A stretch of DNA of 64,000 bases from JAGRKR01 sp041397725 (lineage in GTDB: Bacteria; Pseudomonadota; Alphaproteobacteria; Rhizobiales; Hyphomicrobiaceae): contig JAWKVZ010000001.1 in NCBI GenBank assembly GCA_041397725.1, positions 372,001 through 436,000 of the forward strand, written 5' to 3'. Made by a program: the position numbers and the translations under genes. The notes under the pieces are model-generated. The model worked only from the letters and a program-made list of their open reading frames with translations. It was not told the origin of the DNA and ran no database searches. Shown here piece by piece: positions 25,343-32,972 of the stretch (position 1 is its first letter; each line of letters starts with the position of its first letter).

Positions 25343-25822
25343 CTAGCCCTGCGCGGCGCGCGCATCCGCCTGTATCCGCGCCAGCATCGCCGCGAGCCCG
25401 TTCGAGCGTTGCGGCGTCAAATGATCCTTCAGTCCCAACCCCGCGAGGATCGCCTCGGGATCGATGGCCAGCGCCTCGCTCGGCGTCCGCCCCTGATAGA
25501 TGGCGAAGAGTATGGCGATGAGGCCGCGCACGATAAGCGCATCGCTGTCGCCGGTGAAGCGCATCACCGGCTCAGCCCCCTTGCCTCCACCGTCCATCGT
25601 CGTGACGAGCCAGACCTGGCTCGCGCAGCCGCGCACCTTGTTGGCGTCGACCCTCGCTGCTTCCGGCAGCGGTTCGAGCATGCGGCCGAGCTCGATGACA
25701 TAGCGATAGCGGTCCTCCCATTCGTCGAGAACCGCGAAATCCGATTGTATCGTGTCAAGCTCCAGGGCCACGCGCGCGCCAGCCTCCCTTGCCTCATCCT
25801 GCTCTTGCGTGAGACCATGCAT
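25343..25822 (-). CDS. sufE: SufE-family cysteine desulfurase activator
   Basis: A 159-residue protein. The SufE fold is shown by 'WEDRYRYVIELGRMLEPLPE', the sulfur-accepting cysteine in NKVRGCASQVWLV (about residue 66), and 'LTPQRSNGLAAMLARIQADA' at the end. SufE takes sulfur from SufS and passes it to the SufBCD scaffold for Fe-S cluster assembly. The family usually begins near the 'ALELDTIQSDFAVLDEW' segment, so a start a few residues after the ATG at 25822 is possible. The gene stands alone here, apart from any suf operon, a common situation in Rhizobiales. Confidence 0.92.
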   Translation of the reverse strand: MHGLTQEQDEAREAGARVALELDTIQSDFAVLDEWEDRYRYVIELGRMLEPLPEAARVDANKVRGCASQVWLVTTMDGGGKGAEPVMRFTGDSDALIVRGLIAILFAIYQGRTPSEALAIDPEAILAGLGLKDHLTPQRSNGLAAMLARIQADARAAQG

Positions 25823-25948
25823 ATCGGTAGTTCGCCGGCAACATCAAGGCATTCCCTTGGTCCCCTCGGCGATGCATCATCCCGCACCGCCTTTGCGCGA
25901 CCCCTCGCCGGCGCGCGAGCCGTCCCCAGTCCAACACGAGGAGATCCG

Positions 25949-26296
25949 ATGCGCCTCAGATCCGGCATCTGGATCCAGGCCTATATCTGGAAGTGCAGCA
26001 GTCATGGCCTGCCCGTGACGGTGGCCCGCCGCGGCGACGATGTCGCCGGCGCCATCTACATCAAGGTCAACCTGCTGGACGGCAACGTCCGCCTCTACGG
26101 CCCGGCGCTGCCGAGCCTCGACAGCGAGCAGACCGACCGCCGCTGGTCACCCTGCCTCGGCCCGGACGCAGTCGCGGAACCGGAGGCGGACGCGTATCTC
26201 TCGCGGCAGGCGGAGTTCGACGGGGACATCTGGGTCCTTGAGGTCGAGGACCGCCACGGCCGCCACCTCCTCGACGAGTGGCTGACGGGCAACTAG
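25949..26296 (+). CDS. DUF1491 family protein
   Basis: A 115-residue protein from MRLRSGIWIQAYIWKCSSHG, with GAGGAG upstream of the ATG at 25949. The pattern 'GAIYIKVNLLDGNVRLYGPA' and the end 'GDIWVLEVEDRHGRHLLDEW' define DUF1491, a small soluble beta-rich family largely restricted to alphaproteobacteria. Function unknown. It is divergent from sufE with 126 bases between and precedes a gap that contains a CtrA-like box. Confidence 0.86.
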   Translation: MRLRSGIWIQAYIWKCSSHGLPVTVARRGDDVAGAIYIKVNLLDGNVRLYGPALPSLDSEQTDRRWSPCLGPDAVAEPEADAYLSRQAEFDGDIWVLEVEDRHGRHLLDEWLTGN

Positions 26297-26327
26297 CCGC
26301 GCCCCGCAACCTCCGACCACCCCCAAA

Positions 26328-26342
26328 TTAACCTCTTGTTAA
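26328..26342. promoter_or_regulatory. Candidate CtrA-binding site TTAA-N7-TTAA
   Basis: TTAA (26328-26331), seven bases, TTAA (26339-26342) exactly fits the full CtrA box TTAA-N7-TTAA of alphaproteobacteria, set in otherwise GC-rich DNA 107 bases before the ATG at 26449. It suggests cell-cycle control of the small gene downstream. Confidence 0.5.
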
Positions 26343-26448
26343 GATCCGCCGTGCCCAACTCGTGGCTGTTGCGTCGCCATGTCTGCGTGGACGTGCCCGG
26401 CCGTCGGAGGACACCGGGCTTCTACTGGAATCGCCTCGGGGAATATCC

Positions 26449-26640
26449 ATGGCCACGATCCTCAAATTCAATGGGCCCGCAACGTCTGCGCCAGCCGCCA
26501 AGAAGTCCGGGCGCCGGAGACGGAGCGCGGAAATCGTCATTTTTCCGGGCGTGCGCATCGAGCGCTGGCACGACGACCACGGCGCTGCTGCGGTTGCAAA
26601 TCCCTGCGTCGCTCGTGACATCCTCGAACTCGTCGACTAG
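26449..26640 (+). CDS. Small basic protein with 'AEIVIFPGVRIERW' motif, function unknown
   Basis: A 63-residue protein from MATILKFNGPATSAP. It has a basic patch KKSGRRRRS at residues about 19-27, then AEIVIFPGVRIERWHDD, a motif I recall from small uncharacterised Rhizobiales proteins. There are no membrane segments or cysteine clusters. The preceding CtrA-like box suggests timing by the cell cycle. There is no strong Shine-Dalgarno (only GGGGAA), so the start is moderately supported. Confidence 0.6.
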   Translation: MATILKFNGPATSAPAAKKSGRRRRSAEIVIFPGVRIERWHDDHGAAAVANPCVARDILELVD

Positions 26641-26799
26641 AGCCCGAGAGGCCTTGCAGGCCTCACTGTCGCGACTTTCCTGAGATGCGAACCCCGCTTG
26701 CAACCGAACGGGCGATGGGTAATGTGCGCGCTCCGCTGCTATCCACTGAGAGGGCACGCCCCAACCGACCGCGAGTGGTCGACAACGCGCCGGCGTGTG

Positions 26800-27423
26800 C
26801 TACCTGCCTTGTCCGACCAGTGGCGGCGCCACCGGGTTCGCCCGGGAGACCGGACGCTGCCGGCCGATGGACTGGCACCGCGCGGACTGCATCGCACCCT
26901 CGATCCCCGGATCGAAAGCCTGCCCTTCGATCGGCGCCGCGATCACGATCAGGCCCCGGGCAGCGGGAACCGTGACCTGCGCGGCCCGATCCGCCAGTCG
27001 CGTATCGGCGAAGAAGCTATTCGACAGCCGCTCACCCGCGCGCACCAGCAGCAGCCGCACCCCCCCCTTGCTGAAACCGGCAGCCGTTGCCGCATAGAAA
27101 TTGTCCCCCGTCTCGGAAAACAGCGCCACGATCCAGCTCGGCGTCGCGCGCGATACCTCCAGCACGACGGGTCCGTTTGAGAGGTCGTAATGACACATGG
27201 CGTAGCGCAGGTCCGGCGACAGGAACGGCAGGGGCTGCGTGTCCGGTGTCAAAGGGGGCAGGATCTGCATCGCATTGACCGGGAGAGCCACGGCCAGCCG
27301 CCTCACAGGACTTTCGCGCACGAGGTGGGGCAGCCCGAGAACGGCCGCGACGTGCACCAGCGCTGCCAGCAGCAGGGCCACCACGAGCGAATAGAGACTG
27401 GGGCGCAGGAATCGCCGCTTCAT
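26800..27423 (-). CDS. DUF1254-domain membrane-anchored protein
   Basis: A 207-residue protein starting MKRRFLRPSLYSLVVALLLA with one membrane helix at residues about 10-33 and the rest periplasmic. 'PLPFLSPDLRYAMCHYDLSNG' and 'WIVALFSETGDNFYAATAAG' resemble short DUF1254 proteins. Its ATG overlaps the stop of the DUF1214 gene (ATGA), so translation is coupled. A second ATG two codons upstream (27429) is possible. In Rhizobiales these DUF1254 and DUF1214 proteins occur as an adjacent pair; the role is unknown, probably cell-envelope. Confidence 0.78.
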   Translation of the reverse strand: MKRRFLRPSLYSLVVALLLAALVHVAAVLGLPHLVRESPVRRLAVALPVNAMQILPPLTPDTQPLPFLSPDLRYAMCHYDLSNGPVVLEVSRATPSWIVALFSETGDNFYAATAAGFSKGGVRLLLVRAGERLSNSFFADTRLADRAAQVTVPAARGLIVIAAPIEGQAFDPGIEGAMQSARCQSIGRQRPVSRANPVAPPLVGQGR

Positions 27424-28004
27424 CGGCATGTCGTCCTTCGCACTCTCGGCAACTCGATCTTGCGACCGGCCTTGGCGCGATCGGAGGCCGTGCCGACGGG
27501 ATCGAGCACGGTCAACTGGAGCAGGAAAGCTCCGGTCCGCCCCGTGGGCAGCCAATTGCCTGGCCGCGCGTCACGCGCGATGGTGATCTGGAAATTGCCC
27601 GATGGCTCGCGCATTACGGAGGAGCTGTTGAAGGCATAGCGGCCCGCAGCGTTGCGCTGCAGGTGCCCCTTGCGATCGAAGACGGCGAGGCTCCACCAGG
27701 TGCCGCCGGGATCGCTACCCTCGACGACGTAGTCGCAATCCGTGCGCAATCCGGAGCCGCTGCTGTCCGTCCGCGCCTCGTAGTATCTGGCCAGCCGCGA
27801 GGTCATCATCAGCCAGCCCGCCCGGATGGCATGGCCGCGCGTGTAGGAGTCGGCCTCCGGCCGCCCTGCATTGGCCCAACTCCGCCACGGTCCTTGTTGC
27901 TCTGTCGTCAGGCGGCTGCCGCGATCGATCATGTAGATGGCCGACCCCAGCCCCAGCGCGACGGCCAGGACGAGCACCAGAGCGGTCTGGGCAATCAGGC
28001 GCAA
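27420..28004 (-). CDS. DUF1214-domain protein, exported or membrane-anchored
   Basis: A 194-residue protein with an N-terminal hydrophobic helix (residues 3-25) and a DUF1214 region: 'ARYYEARTDSSGSGLRTDCDYVVEG', 'GGTWWSLAVFDRKGHL' and 'RYAFNSSSVMREPSG', ending with beta-strands. Its stop overlaps the start of the DUF1254 gene by four bases. It lies 31 bases downstream of the class A penicillin-binding protein gene on the same strand, so the three may be one transcript, which hints at an envelope role. Confidence 0.85.
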   Translation of the reverse strand: MRLIAQTALVLVLAVALGLGSAIYMIDRGSRLTTEQQGPWRSWANAGRPEADSYTRGHAIRAGWLMMTSRLARYYEARTDSSGSGLRTDCDYVVEGSDPGGTWWSLAVFDRKGHLQRNAAGRYAFNSSSVMREPSGNFQITIARDARPGNWLPTGRTGAFLLQLTVLDPVGTASDRAKAGRKIELPRVRRTTCR

Positions 28005-28035
28005 ACCTGTCTCTCCTCTACGGCGCGCGATGGCA

Positions 28036-30249
28036 TCAGGGGCGCGCGATCGGCGCCTTGACGCTGGACGGCGTCATGCGCCGGCGCACGCCCTCTTTTG
28101 GCTGCGGCTCGACCGGCTCGGTCGCCGCCGGCAGCGGCCCGAGCCCGCCCGCCTTGCGGAAGCTTCCGGCGATGTCACGCAACACCGTGCGGGACTTGGT
28201 CGACATGGTGGTTCTCTGCTTTCCCTGCCCGGCCAGAGACGGGTCCGCTCTGGCCAGTGCCGCCATCCGCTGGCGCTCCTCCACTTGACGGGGATGGATG
28301 CCGAGCCCGGGGATCTGCGCGATATCCATGCTCTTGTGCGCCACGGACATGAAGCTCGCCCAGGCCATGGCCGGCAGGCTGCCGCCGGTCACCCGTCCCA
28401 TCGGGCGGAAATCGTCGTTGCCGATCCAGACGCCCGTCACGTACTTGCCGCTGAACCCCACGAACCAGGCGTCGCGATAGCTGGAGCTGGTGCCCGTCTT
28501 GCCGGCGGTATAGGTGAAATCCAGTTGCGCGCGCCGTCCGGTTCCCTCCGTCACGACGAGTTGTAGCATCGTATTGAGCCGCTCGGCGACACGGCGTGGC
28601 ACGATCTGCGGGGCCGGCTTCTCGTCACGCTCGCGCGAATAGACGAGTTCGCCCTTCGAATTGTGGATCTCGGTTACGCCGTACGCGAGCGACAGCTTGC
28701 CGCCATTGGCAAACGTGGCGAAGCCGGCCGTGTGCTCGATCGGCGTGATGCCGGTATCGCCCAGCGCCATCGAGCAGGTCTTGCGCACGCCCTTGATGCC
28801 CAGCTTCTGTACGAGATCGAGGACCTTCTCGCGTCCGACCGAGAACGACAGCTCTGCGGCCACCGTGTTGAGCGAACGCGCCAGCGCATGCGCCAGCGAG
28901 AGCCGGCGCCCCGACCAGCCGCCCGAGTAGTTTTTCGGAGTCCAGTTGCCGCAGGACCGTGAGCGGTCATAGACGACCGAATTCGGTGTGTAGCCTTCCC
29001 GCAGCGCGACCGCGTAGACATAGGGCTTGAACGATGAGCCCGGCTGACGCCGCGCCGCAGTGGCACGATTGAACTGGCTCTCGCCGTAGTCCATGCCGCC
29101 GACGATGGCTCGCACCGCGCCATCCACCTCCATGGCCACGAGCGCTCCCTGGCGGGCGCGCTGCGCGCGGCCGTGCTGGCGGATCACCGACGTCAGCGAT
29201 TCCTCGGCGGCGCGCTGCAGGCTGAGATCGATTGTCGTCCGCGCGGTCAGCACATAGTCATTCTTGCCATGCGCCAGGCGTTGCACCTCTTCGAACGCCC
29301 AGTCGAGAAACCAGTCGGGGCTGTACGTCGCGCGCGTCTCTACGACCTCGGCCGGCTTGATGCGCGCCTGATAGACCTCGGCCTCCGTCATGTAGCCGGC
29401 CTCGACCAGGTTCGACAGCACCTCATGCGTGCGTGCCCGCGTCGCCGGCAGGTTGAGATGTGGCGCATATTTGGTCGGTGCCTTGAAAAGCCCCGCCAGC
29501 AGCGCCGCTTCCGCGAGCGTCACGTGGCGGATCGACTTGCCGAAGTAGAACTGCGCCGCAGCCTCGACGCCGAACGCTCCGCCGCCCATGTAGGCGCGAT
29601 CGAAGTAGAGCTTCAGGATCTGCCGCTTGGTCATCCGCGCCTCGAGCCAGAGTGCGAGGAAGGCCTCCTTGAGCTTGCGATCGAAAGACCGTTCCGACGA
29701 CAGGAACAGGTTCTTGGCAAGCTGCTGCGTCAGAGTCGAGCCGCCCTGCACGACCGTGTTTGCGCGCAGGTTCTCGACCATCGCGCGCAGCGTGCCGAGC
29801 ACGTCGATGCCGAAGTGCTCGAAGAAGCGCCGATCCTCCGTCGACAGCGTCGCCTTGATCATGTAGTCCGGGATTTCTTCGAGTGGCACCGCATCGGAGT
29901 GCAGAATGCCGCGCTTGCCGATCTCGTTGCCCTGCTGATCGAGGAACGTGACGCTGTACTTGCCCGTTGCCAGCCAGCGCCCCTCGTCGATCTCCTGCAG
30001 CGCCGGCAGCGACAAAGCGTAGAGCAGCACGACCCCGCCGGTGCCGAGCGTCAGCATCTCGCTGCCGAGTTCATTGAGAAGCCGTCGCCAGCCCGTCAGC
30101 TTGAACCGCGCGAAGAAGCTCGACGCCGCATTCCAGCGATCGACCAGCCGTTGCCATAGGCTCGCCAGGCTCGAATCGATCCAACTATCGAGTCCAAGCC
30201 AGTTGACTAGGCGATTGCGACCGCCACGCGTGTAAAGCCAGTCGGGCAA
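28036..30249 (-). CDS. Class A penicillin-binding protein (PBP1A-like, bifunctional transglycosylase/transpeptidase)
   Basis: A 737-residue peptidoglycan synthase. A membrane helix lies at about residues 66-86, then a GT51 glycosyltransferase domain with EDRRFFEHFGID (catalytic Glu) and GGSTLTQQLAKNLFL, and a transpeptidase domain with the SxxK box (QPGSSFKPYVY), SxN box (RSLNTVA) and KTG box (AGKTGTSSSYRDAWFVG). The C-terminal 90 residues are basic and disordered. The start is a TTG at 30249 with AGGCGG upstream; no better ATG precedes the family region. Divergent from the YcgN gene across a 235-base gap. Confidence 0.93.
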   Translation of the reverse strand: MPDWLYTRGGRNRLVNWLGLDSWIDSSLASLWQRLVDRWNAASSFFARFKLTGWRRLLNELGSEMLTLGTGGVVLLYALSLPALQEIDEGRWLATGKYSVTFLDQQGNEIGKRGILHSDAVPLEEIPDYMIKATLSTEDRRFFEHFGIDVLGTLRAMVENLRANTVVQGGSTLTQQLAKNLFLSSERSFDRKLKEAFLALWLEARMTKRQILKLYFDRAYMGGGAFGVEAAAQFYFGKSIRHVTLAEAALLAGLFKAPTKYAPHLNLPATRARTHEVLSNLVEAGYMTEAEVYQARIKPAEVVETRATYSPDWFLDWAFEEVQRLAHGKNDYVLTARTTIDLSLQRAAEESLTSVIRQHGRAQRARQGALVAMEVDGAVRAIVGGMDYGESQFNRATAARRQPGSSFKPYVYAVALREGYTPNSVVYDRSRSCGNWTPKNYSGGWSGRRLSLAHALARSLNTVAAELSFSVGREKVLDLVQKLGIKGVRKTCSMALGDTGITPIEHTAGFATFANGGKLSLAYGVTEIHNSKGELVYSRERDEKPAPQIVPRRVAERLNTMLQLVVTEGTGRRAQLDFTYTAGKTGTSSSYRDAWFVGFSGKYVTGVWIGNDDFRPMGRVTGGSLPAMAWASFMSVAHKSMDIAQIPGLGIHPRQVEERQRMAALARADPSLAGQGKQRTTMSTKSRTVLRDIAGSFRKAGGLGPLPAATEPVEPQPKEGVRRRMTPSSVKAPIARP

Positions 30250-30484
30250 CGTTGCCGCCTCGTGTTCCCCACATCGTCACAAAATGCCGAGCAATATCGC
30301 CGCAACAATGGCAGACTCGGAGCCACTCGTGTAGCTCGTCCTTGCTCGTTTCCCGGGCGGATTGCTGCCCTGCTGCCACACCCTCTCGGCCTCCGCGGCG
30401 CCGGTGGCCCGCTTGACACCCATCATTCCGGAGCCACCGTGCTAGTCTGCCGCGCCATCATCGATACGTATTGGAACCATCCGC

Positions 30485-30934
30485 GTGACTGAGCTGCCGT
30501 TCTGGAAGACGAAATCGCTCGACGAGATGTCGCAGCAGGAATGGGAATCACTGTGTGACGGCTGTGGGCGGTGCTGTCTCGTCAAGCTCGAGGACGAGGA
30601 CACCGGCGACCTGCATCTGACCCGCCTTGCCTGCCGCCTCCTCGACATCGGCTCTTGCCGCTGCAGCGATTACGAGCAGAGGCATTCCAGCATGCCCGAT
30701 TGCGTCCCCATCGATCCCGAAAGCGTGCGCAAGCTCGATTGGCTGCCCGCCACCTGCGCCTACAAGCGCCTGTCCCAGGGCCGCGACCTCGCCTGGTGGC
30801 ATCCTCTCGTCTCGGCGTCCCGCGAGACGGTGCATCAGGCCGGGATTTCCGTGCGCGGCTGGGCCATGACCGAATCCAAGGTCAAAGAGACGTCGTATCA
30901 CCGCTACATCATCCGCCATTTCCCGAAATCCTGA
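30485..30934 (+). CDS. YcgN-family cysteine cluster protein (UPF0260)
   Basis: A 149-residue protein with the family cysteines 'WESLCDGCGRCCLVKLEDED', then 'CRLLDIGSCRCSDY' and MPDCVPI, arranged as in UPF0260/YcgN proteins, thought to bind zinc or an Fe-S cluster. Family length is about 150 residues. The start codon is GTG at 30485 (MTELPFWKTKSLDEM). It is the last chromosomal gene before the GTA promoter, about 175 bases upstream of it. Confidence 0.9.
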   Translation: MTELPFWKTKSLDEMSQQEWESLCDGCGRCCLVKLEDEDTGDLHLTRLACRLLDIGSCRCSDYEQRHSSMPDCVPIDPESVRKLDWLPATCAYKRLSQGRDLAWWHPLVSASRETVHQAGISVRGWAMTESKVKETSYHRYIIRHFPKS

Positions 30935-31108
30935 CGGGGCGGGCGCCGGCCGTGCCGGCGGCAACACGGCTCGTGCACCGCACCGGGCGGCGATGCTCGC
31001 GGGCGACTTATTCCCGCACTCCAGGTCTATGCTATCCTGTTCGAACCGAAGTCGCCACGAATACACGAACATCACCAGAATAAAGTGCGATTTCTATCCT
31101 ATTTTGCA

Positions 31109-31137
31109 TTGACAGCGAAACGCTTCTCAAGTATTGT
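31109..31137 (+). promoter_or_regulatory. Near-consensus sigma-70 promoter of the GTA cluster
   Basis: TTGACA (31109-31114), a 17-base spacer and TATTGT (31132-31137), set in the most AT-rich 80 bases of the area (31070-31150). It is the only strong promoter seen between the YcgN gene and the small terminase gene. In R. capsulatus the homologous promoter responds to the CtrA/GafA pathway; no TTAA-N7-TTAA box is visible here. Confidence 0.7.
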
Positions 31138-31215
31138 TTTGTCATGATGCGCAACTTGTAGACGGCACGGGCGAAGCTGTTGCTCCATAAATTCGCCCGT
31201 TTCTTGCGCATCGAC

Positions 31216-31668
31216 ATGGGTGCCCCCGCCACGGGGCACCTGAATCGTTCCCATAAACTCAGATTTGTTTCGACACCATGGGGGTTGAGCTTGGCTCGCC
31301 GCAGCATCGCCGCGACGCCCGCCCGGACCAGCAAGCGGCAAGCCCGATCCGTCGCGCCCCGCCGAGCATCCCGGCGGCCGCCCGCACGTAGCGTCGTCCA
31401 GCGTCTTTTCGCTGCGCTCGAGCAGAGGCTCGAAACGATCGAGGAGCAGATGGCCCAGGACCAAGCCCAGTCGCGCACCACCAGCGAGGCGACCACGCGC
31501 GCGCTCAGCACTCTCGTGCGCGACTTCGAGAAACTCACCGAGTTGCAGGAACGAGCCAGCACCAGAAACCCCGAGGACGGAGGGCGCCAGCCGCATGATA
31601 CGGAGCGATGGCGCGCTGAGCTTGCGGGCCGCCTTGCGCGCCTGTGCGCGGAACGGGATCCTCGATGA
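31216..31668 (+). CDS. GTA small terminase-like protein (g1 type)
   Basis: Up to 150 residues from the ATG at 31216. The first 55 residues are Arg/Ala/Ser-rich and not family-like. The conserved part starts near 'RSVVQRLFAALEQRLETIEE' and forms a long coiled coil, ending with 'STLVRDFEKLTELQERAS', the pattern of g1 proteins that act as the small terminase (DNA recognition partner of the large terminase). The start is uncertain: a TTG at 31180, the ATG at 31216 and a TTG at 31285 are all in frame, and none has a strong Shine-Dalgarno. The 3' end overlaps the large terminase gene by 74 bases. Confidence 0.68.
   Translation: MGAPATGHLNRSHKLRFVSTPWGLSLARRSIAATPARTSKRQARSVAPRRASRRPPARSVVQRLFAALEQRLETIEEQMAQDQAQSRTTSEATTRALSTLVRDFEKLTELQERASTRNPEDGGRQPHDTERWRAELAGRLARLCAERDPR
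31219..31240 (+). other. Perfect 8-bp hairpin at the start of the GTA transcript
   Basis: GGTGCCCC (31219-31226), loop CGCCAC, GGGGCACC (31233-31240). It sits about 75 bases after the predicted transcription start. If the ATG at 31216 is used the hairpin would cover the ribosome site; if the TTG at 31285 is used it lies in the leader. No T run follows, so it is not an obvious terminator. Confidence 0.6.
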
Positions 31669-32950
31669 GATCGTCACCTCGCTGCCGGCGTCCGATGTTG
31701 AGGCGCTCGTGCACGATTGGCTCGTCTGGGCGCGCGACGATCAATTGCCACCCGCAGCCACCGCGACCGGCGAGACATGGCGCACCTGGCTCGTGCTCGG
31801 CGGGCGCGGAGCCGGCAAGACCCGGGCAGGCGCGGAGTGGATCCGTGCTCAGGCCCTCGGCCTGGCTCCTCTCGCTGTCGAGCCGGCCACACGCATCGCC
31901 CTCGTCGGCGAGACCCTCGACCAGGTCCGCAGCGTGATGATCGACGGCGTCTCCGGCCTGCTGGCCATCCATCCGCCGCACCAGCGGCCCGTCTACGAGG
32001 CCACCAAGCGGCGACTGATCTGGCCGAACGGCGCCATCGCTCAGCTCTTCTCGGGCGATGACCCCGACAGTCTGCGCGGCCCCCAGTTCGCCGTCGCCTG
32101 GTGCGACGAAATCGCCAAGTGGCGACACGCCAGCGAGGCGTTCGACATGTTGCAGTTTGCACTCCGTCTGGGCTCCAGTCCCTGCCAGGTCGTGACCACG
32201 ACGCCGCGGCCGCTGCCGCTCATCAAGCGCCTGCTGGCCGACCCGACGACTGTCGTGAGCCGCTCGCGCACCTCCGACAATGCGGGGAACCTCGCCCCGG
32301 ACTTCCTCTCGGAGATGCGGCGGCGCTACGGTGACAGCCGTCTTGGCCGCCAGGAACTCGACGGTGAGGTCATCGAGGAACGCGACGACGCACTGTGGCG
32401 GCGCGACTGGATCGAGCGGCTGCGCCTCGAGCGGCCGCCCGAGCTCGGCCGCATCGTCGTCGCCGTCGACCCTCCGGTCACCTCCGGCGGCTCGGCCGAC
32501 GCCTGTGGCATCGTTGTCGCCGGCCTCGGCGTCGATGGGCGCGGCTACGTCCTGGCCGACCGCACCGTGCAGGGTCGCCAGCCCCACGTCTGGGCGCGCG
32601 CAGCCGTTGCCGCCTTCCATGACTTTTCCGCCGACCGCATCGTCGCCGAGGTCAACCAAGGCGGCGAGCTCGTCGGTCTCGTCCTCCGGCAGGTCGAGGA
32701 AGGGCTTCCCATCCGCCTCGTGCGTGCCTCACGCGGCAAGTGGCTGCGCGCCGAGCCCGTCGCCGCGCTCTATGCCGAGGGCCGGGTCGCTCACGTCGGC
32801 GAATGGCCCGACCTCGAACGTCAGATGACCGAGTTCGGCCCGGGCGGGCTGAGCGGCGGGCGCAGCCCCGACCGGCTCGACGCGCTCGTCTGGGCGCTTA
32901 CCGAGTTGATGATCGCTCCCGCACCCGCACCGGCCATCCGGCCCGTCTGA
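31595..32950 (+). CDS. GTA large terminase (g2 type), ATPase and nuclease
   Basis: A 451-residue packaging motor. Walker A is GGRGAGKT (residues 69-76), Walker B AVAWCDE (D171, E172), and the coupling motif VVTTTPRP follows. The C-terminal RNase H-like nuclease has acidic residues in IVVAVDPP, DRIVAEVNQGG and RSPDRLDALVWAL. It cuts and pumps host DNA into the prohead, headful-style. It overlaps g1 by 74 bases in another frame, so translation is probably coupled. Length matches RcGTA-type terminases. Confidence 0.95.
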   Translation: MIRSDGALSLRAALRACARNGILDEIVTSLPASDVEALVHDWLVWARDDQLPPAATATGETWRTWLVLGGRGAGKTRAGAEWIRAQALGLAPLAVEPATRIALVGETLDQVRSVMIDGVSGLLAIHPPHQRPVYEATKRRLIWPNGAIAQLFSGDDPDSLRGPQFAVAWCDEIAKWRHASEAFDMLQFALRLGSSPCQVVTTTPRPLPLIKRLLADPTTVVSRSRTSDNAGNLAPDFLSEMRRRYGDSRLGRQELDGEVIEERDDALWRRDWIERLRLERPPELGRIVVAVDPPVTSGGSADACGIVVAGLGVDGRGYVLADRTVQGRQPHVWARAAVAAFHDFSADRIVAEVNQGGELVGLVLRQVEEGLPIRLVRASRGKWLRAEPVAALYAEGRVAHVGEWPDLERQMTEFGPGGLSGGRSPDRLDALVWALTELMIAPAPAPAIRPV

Positions 32951-32972
32951 GCCCCGAGAAAAAGGTCGAGAC

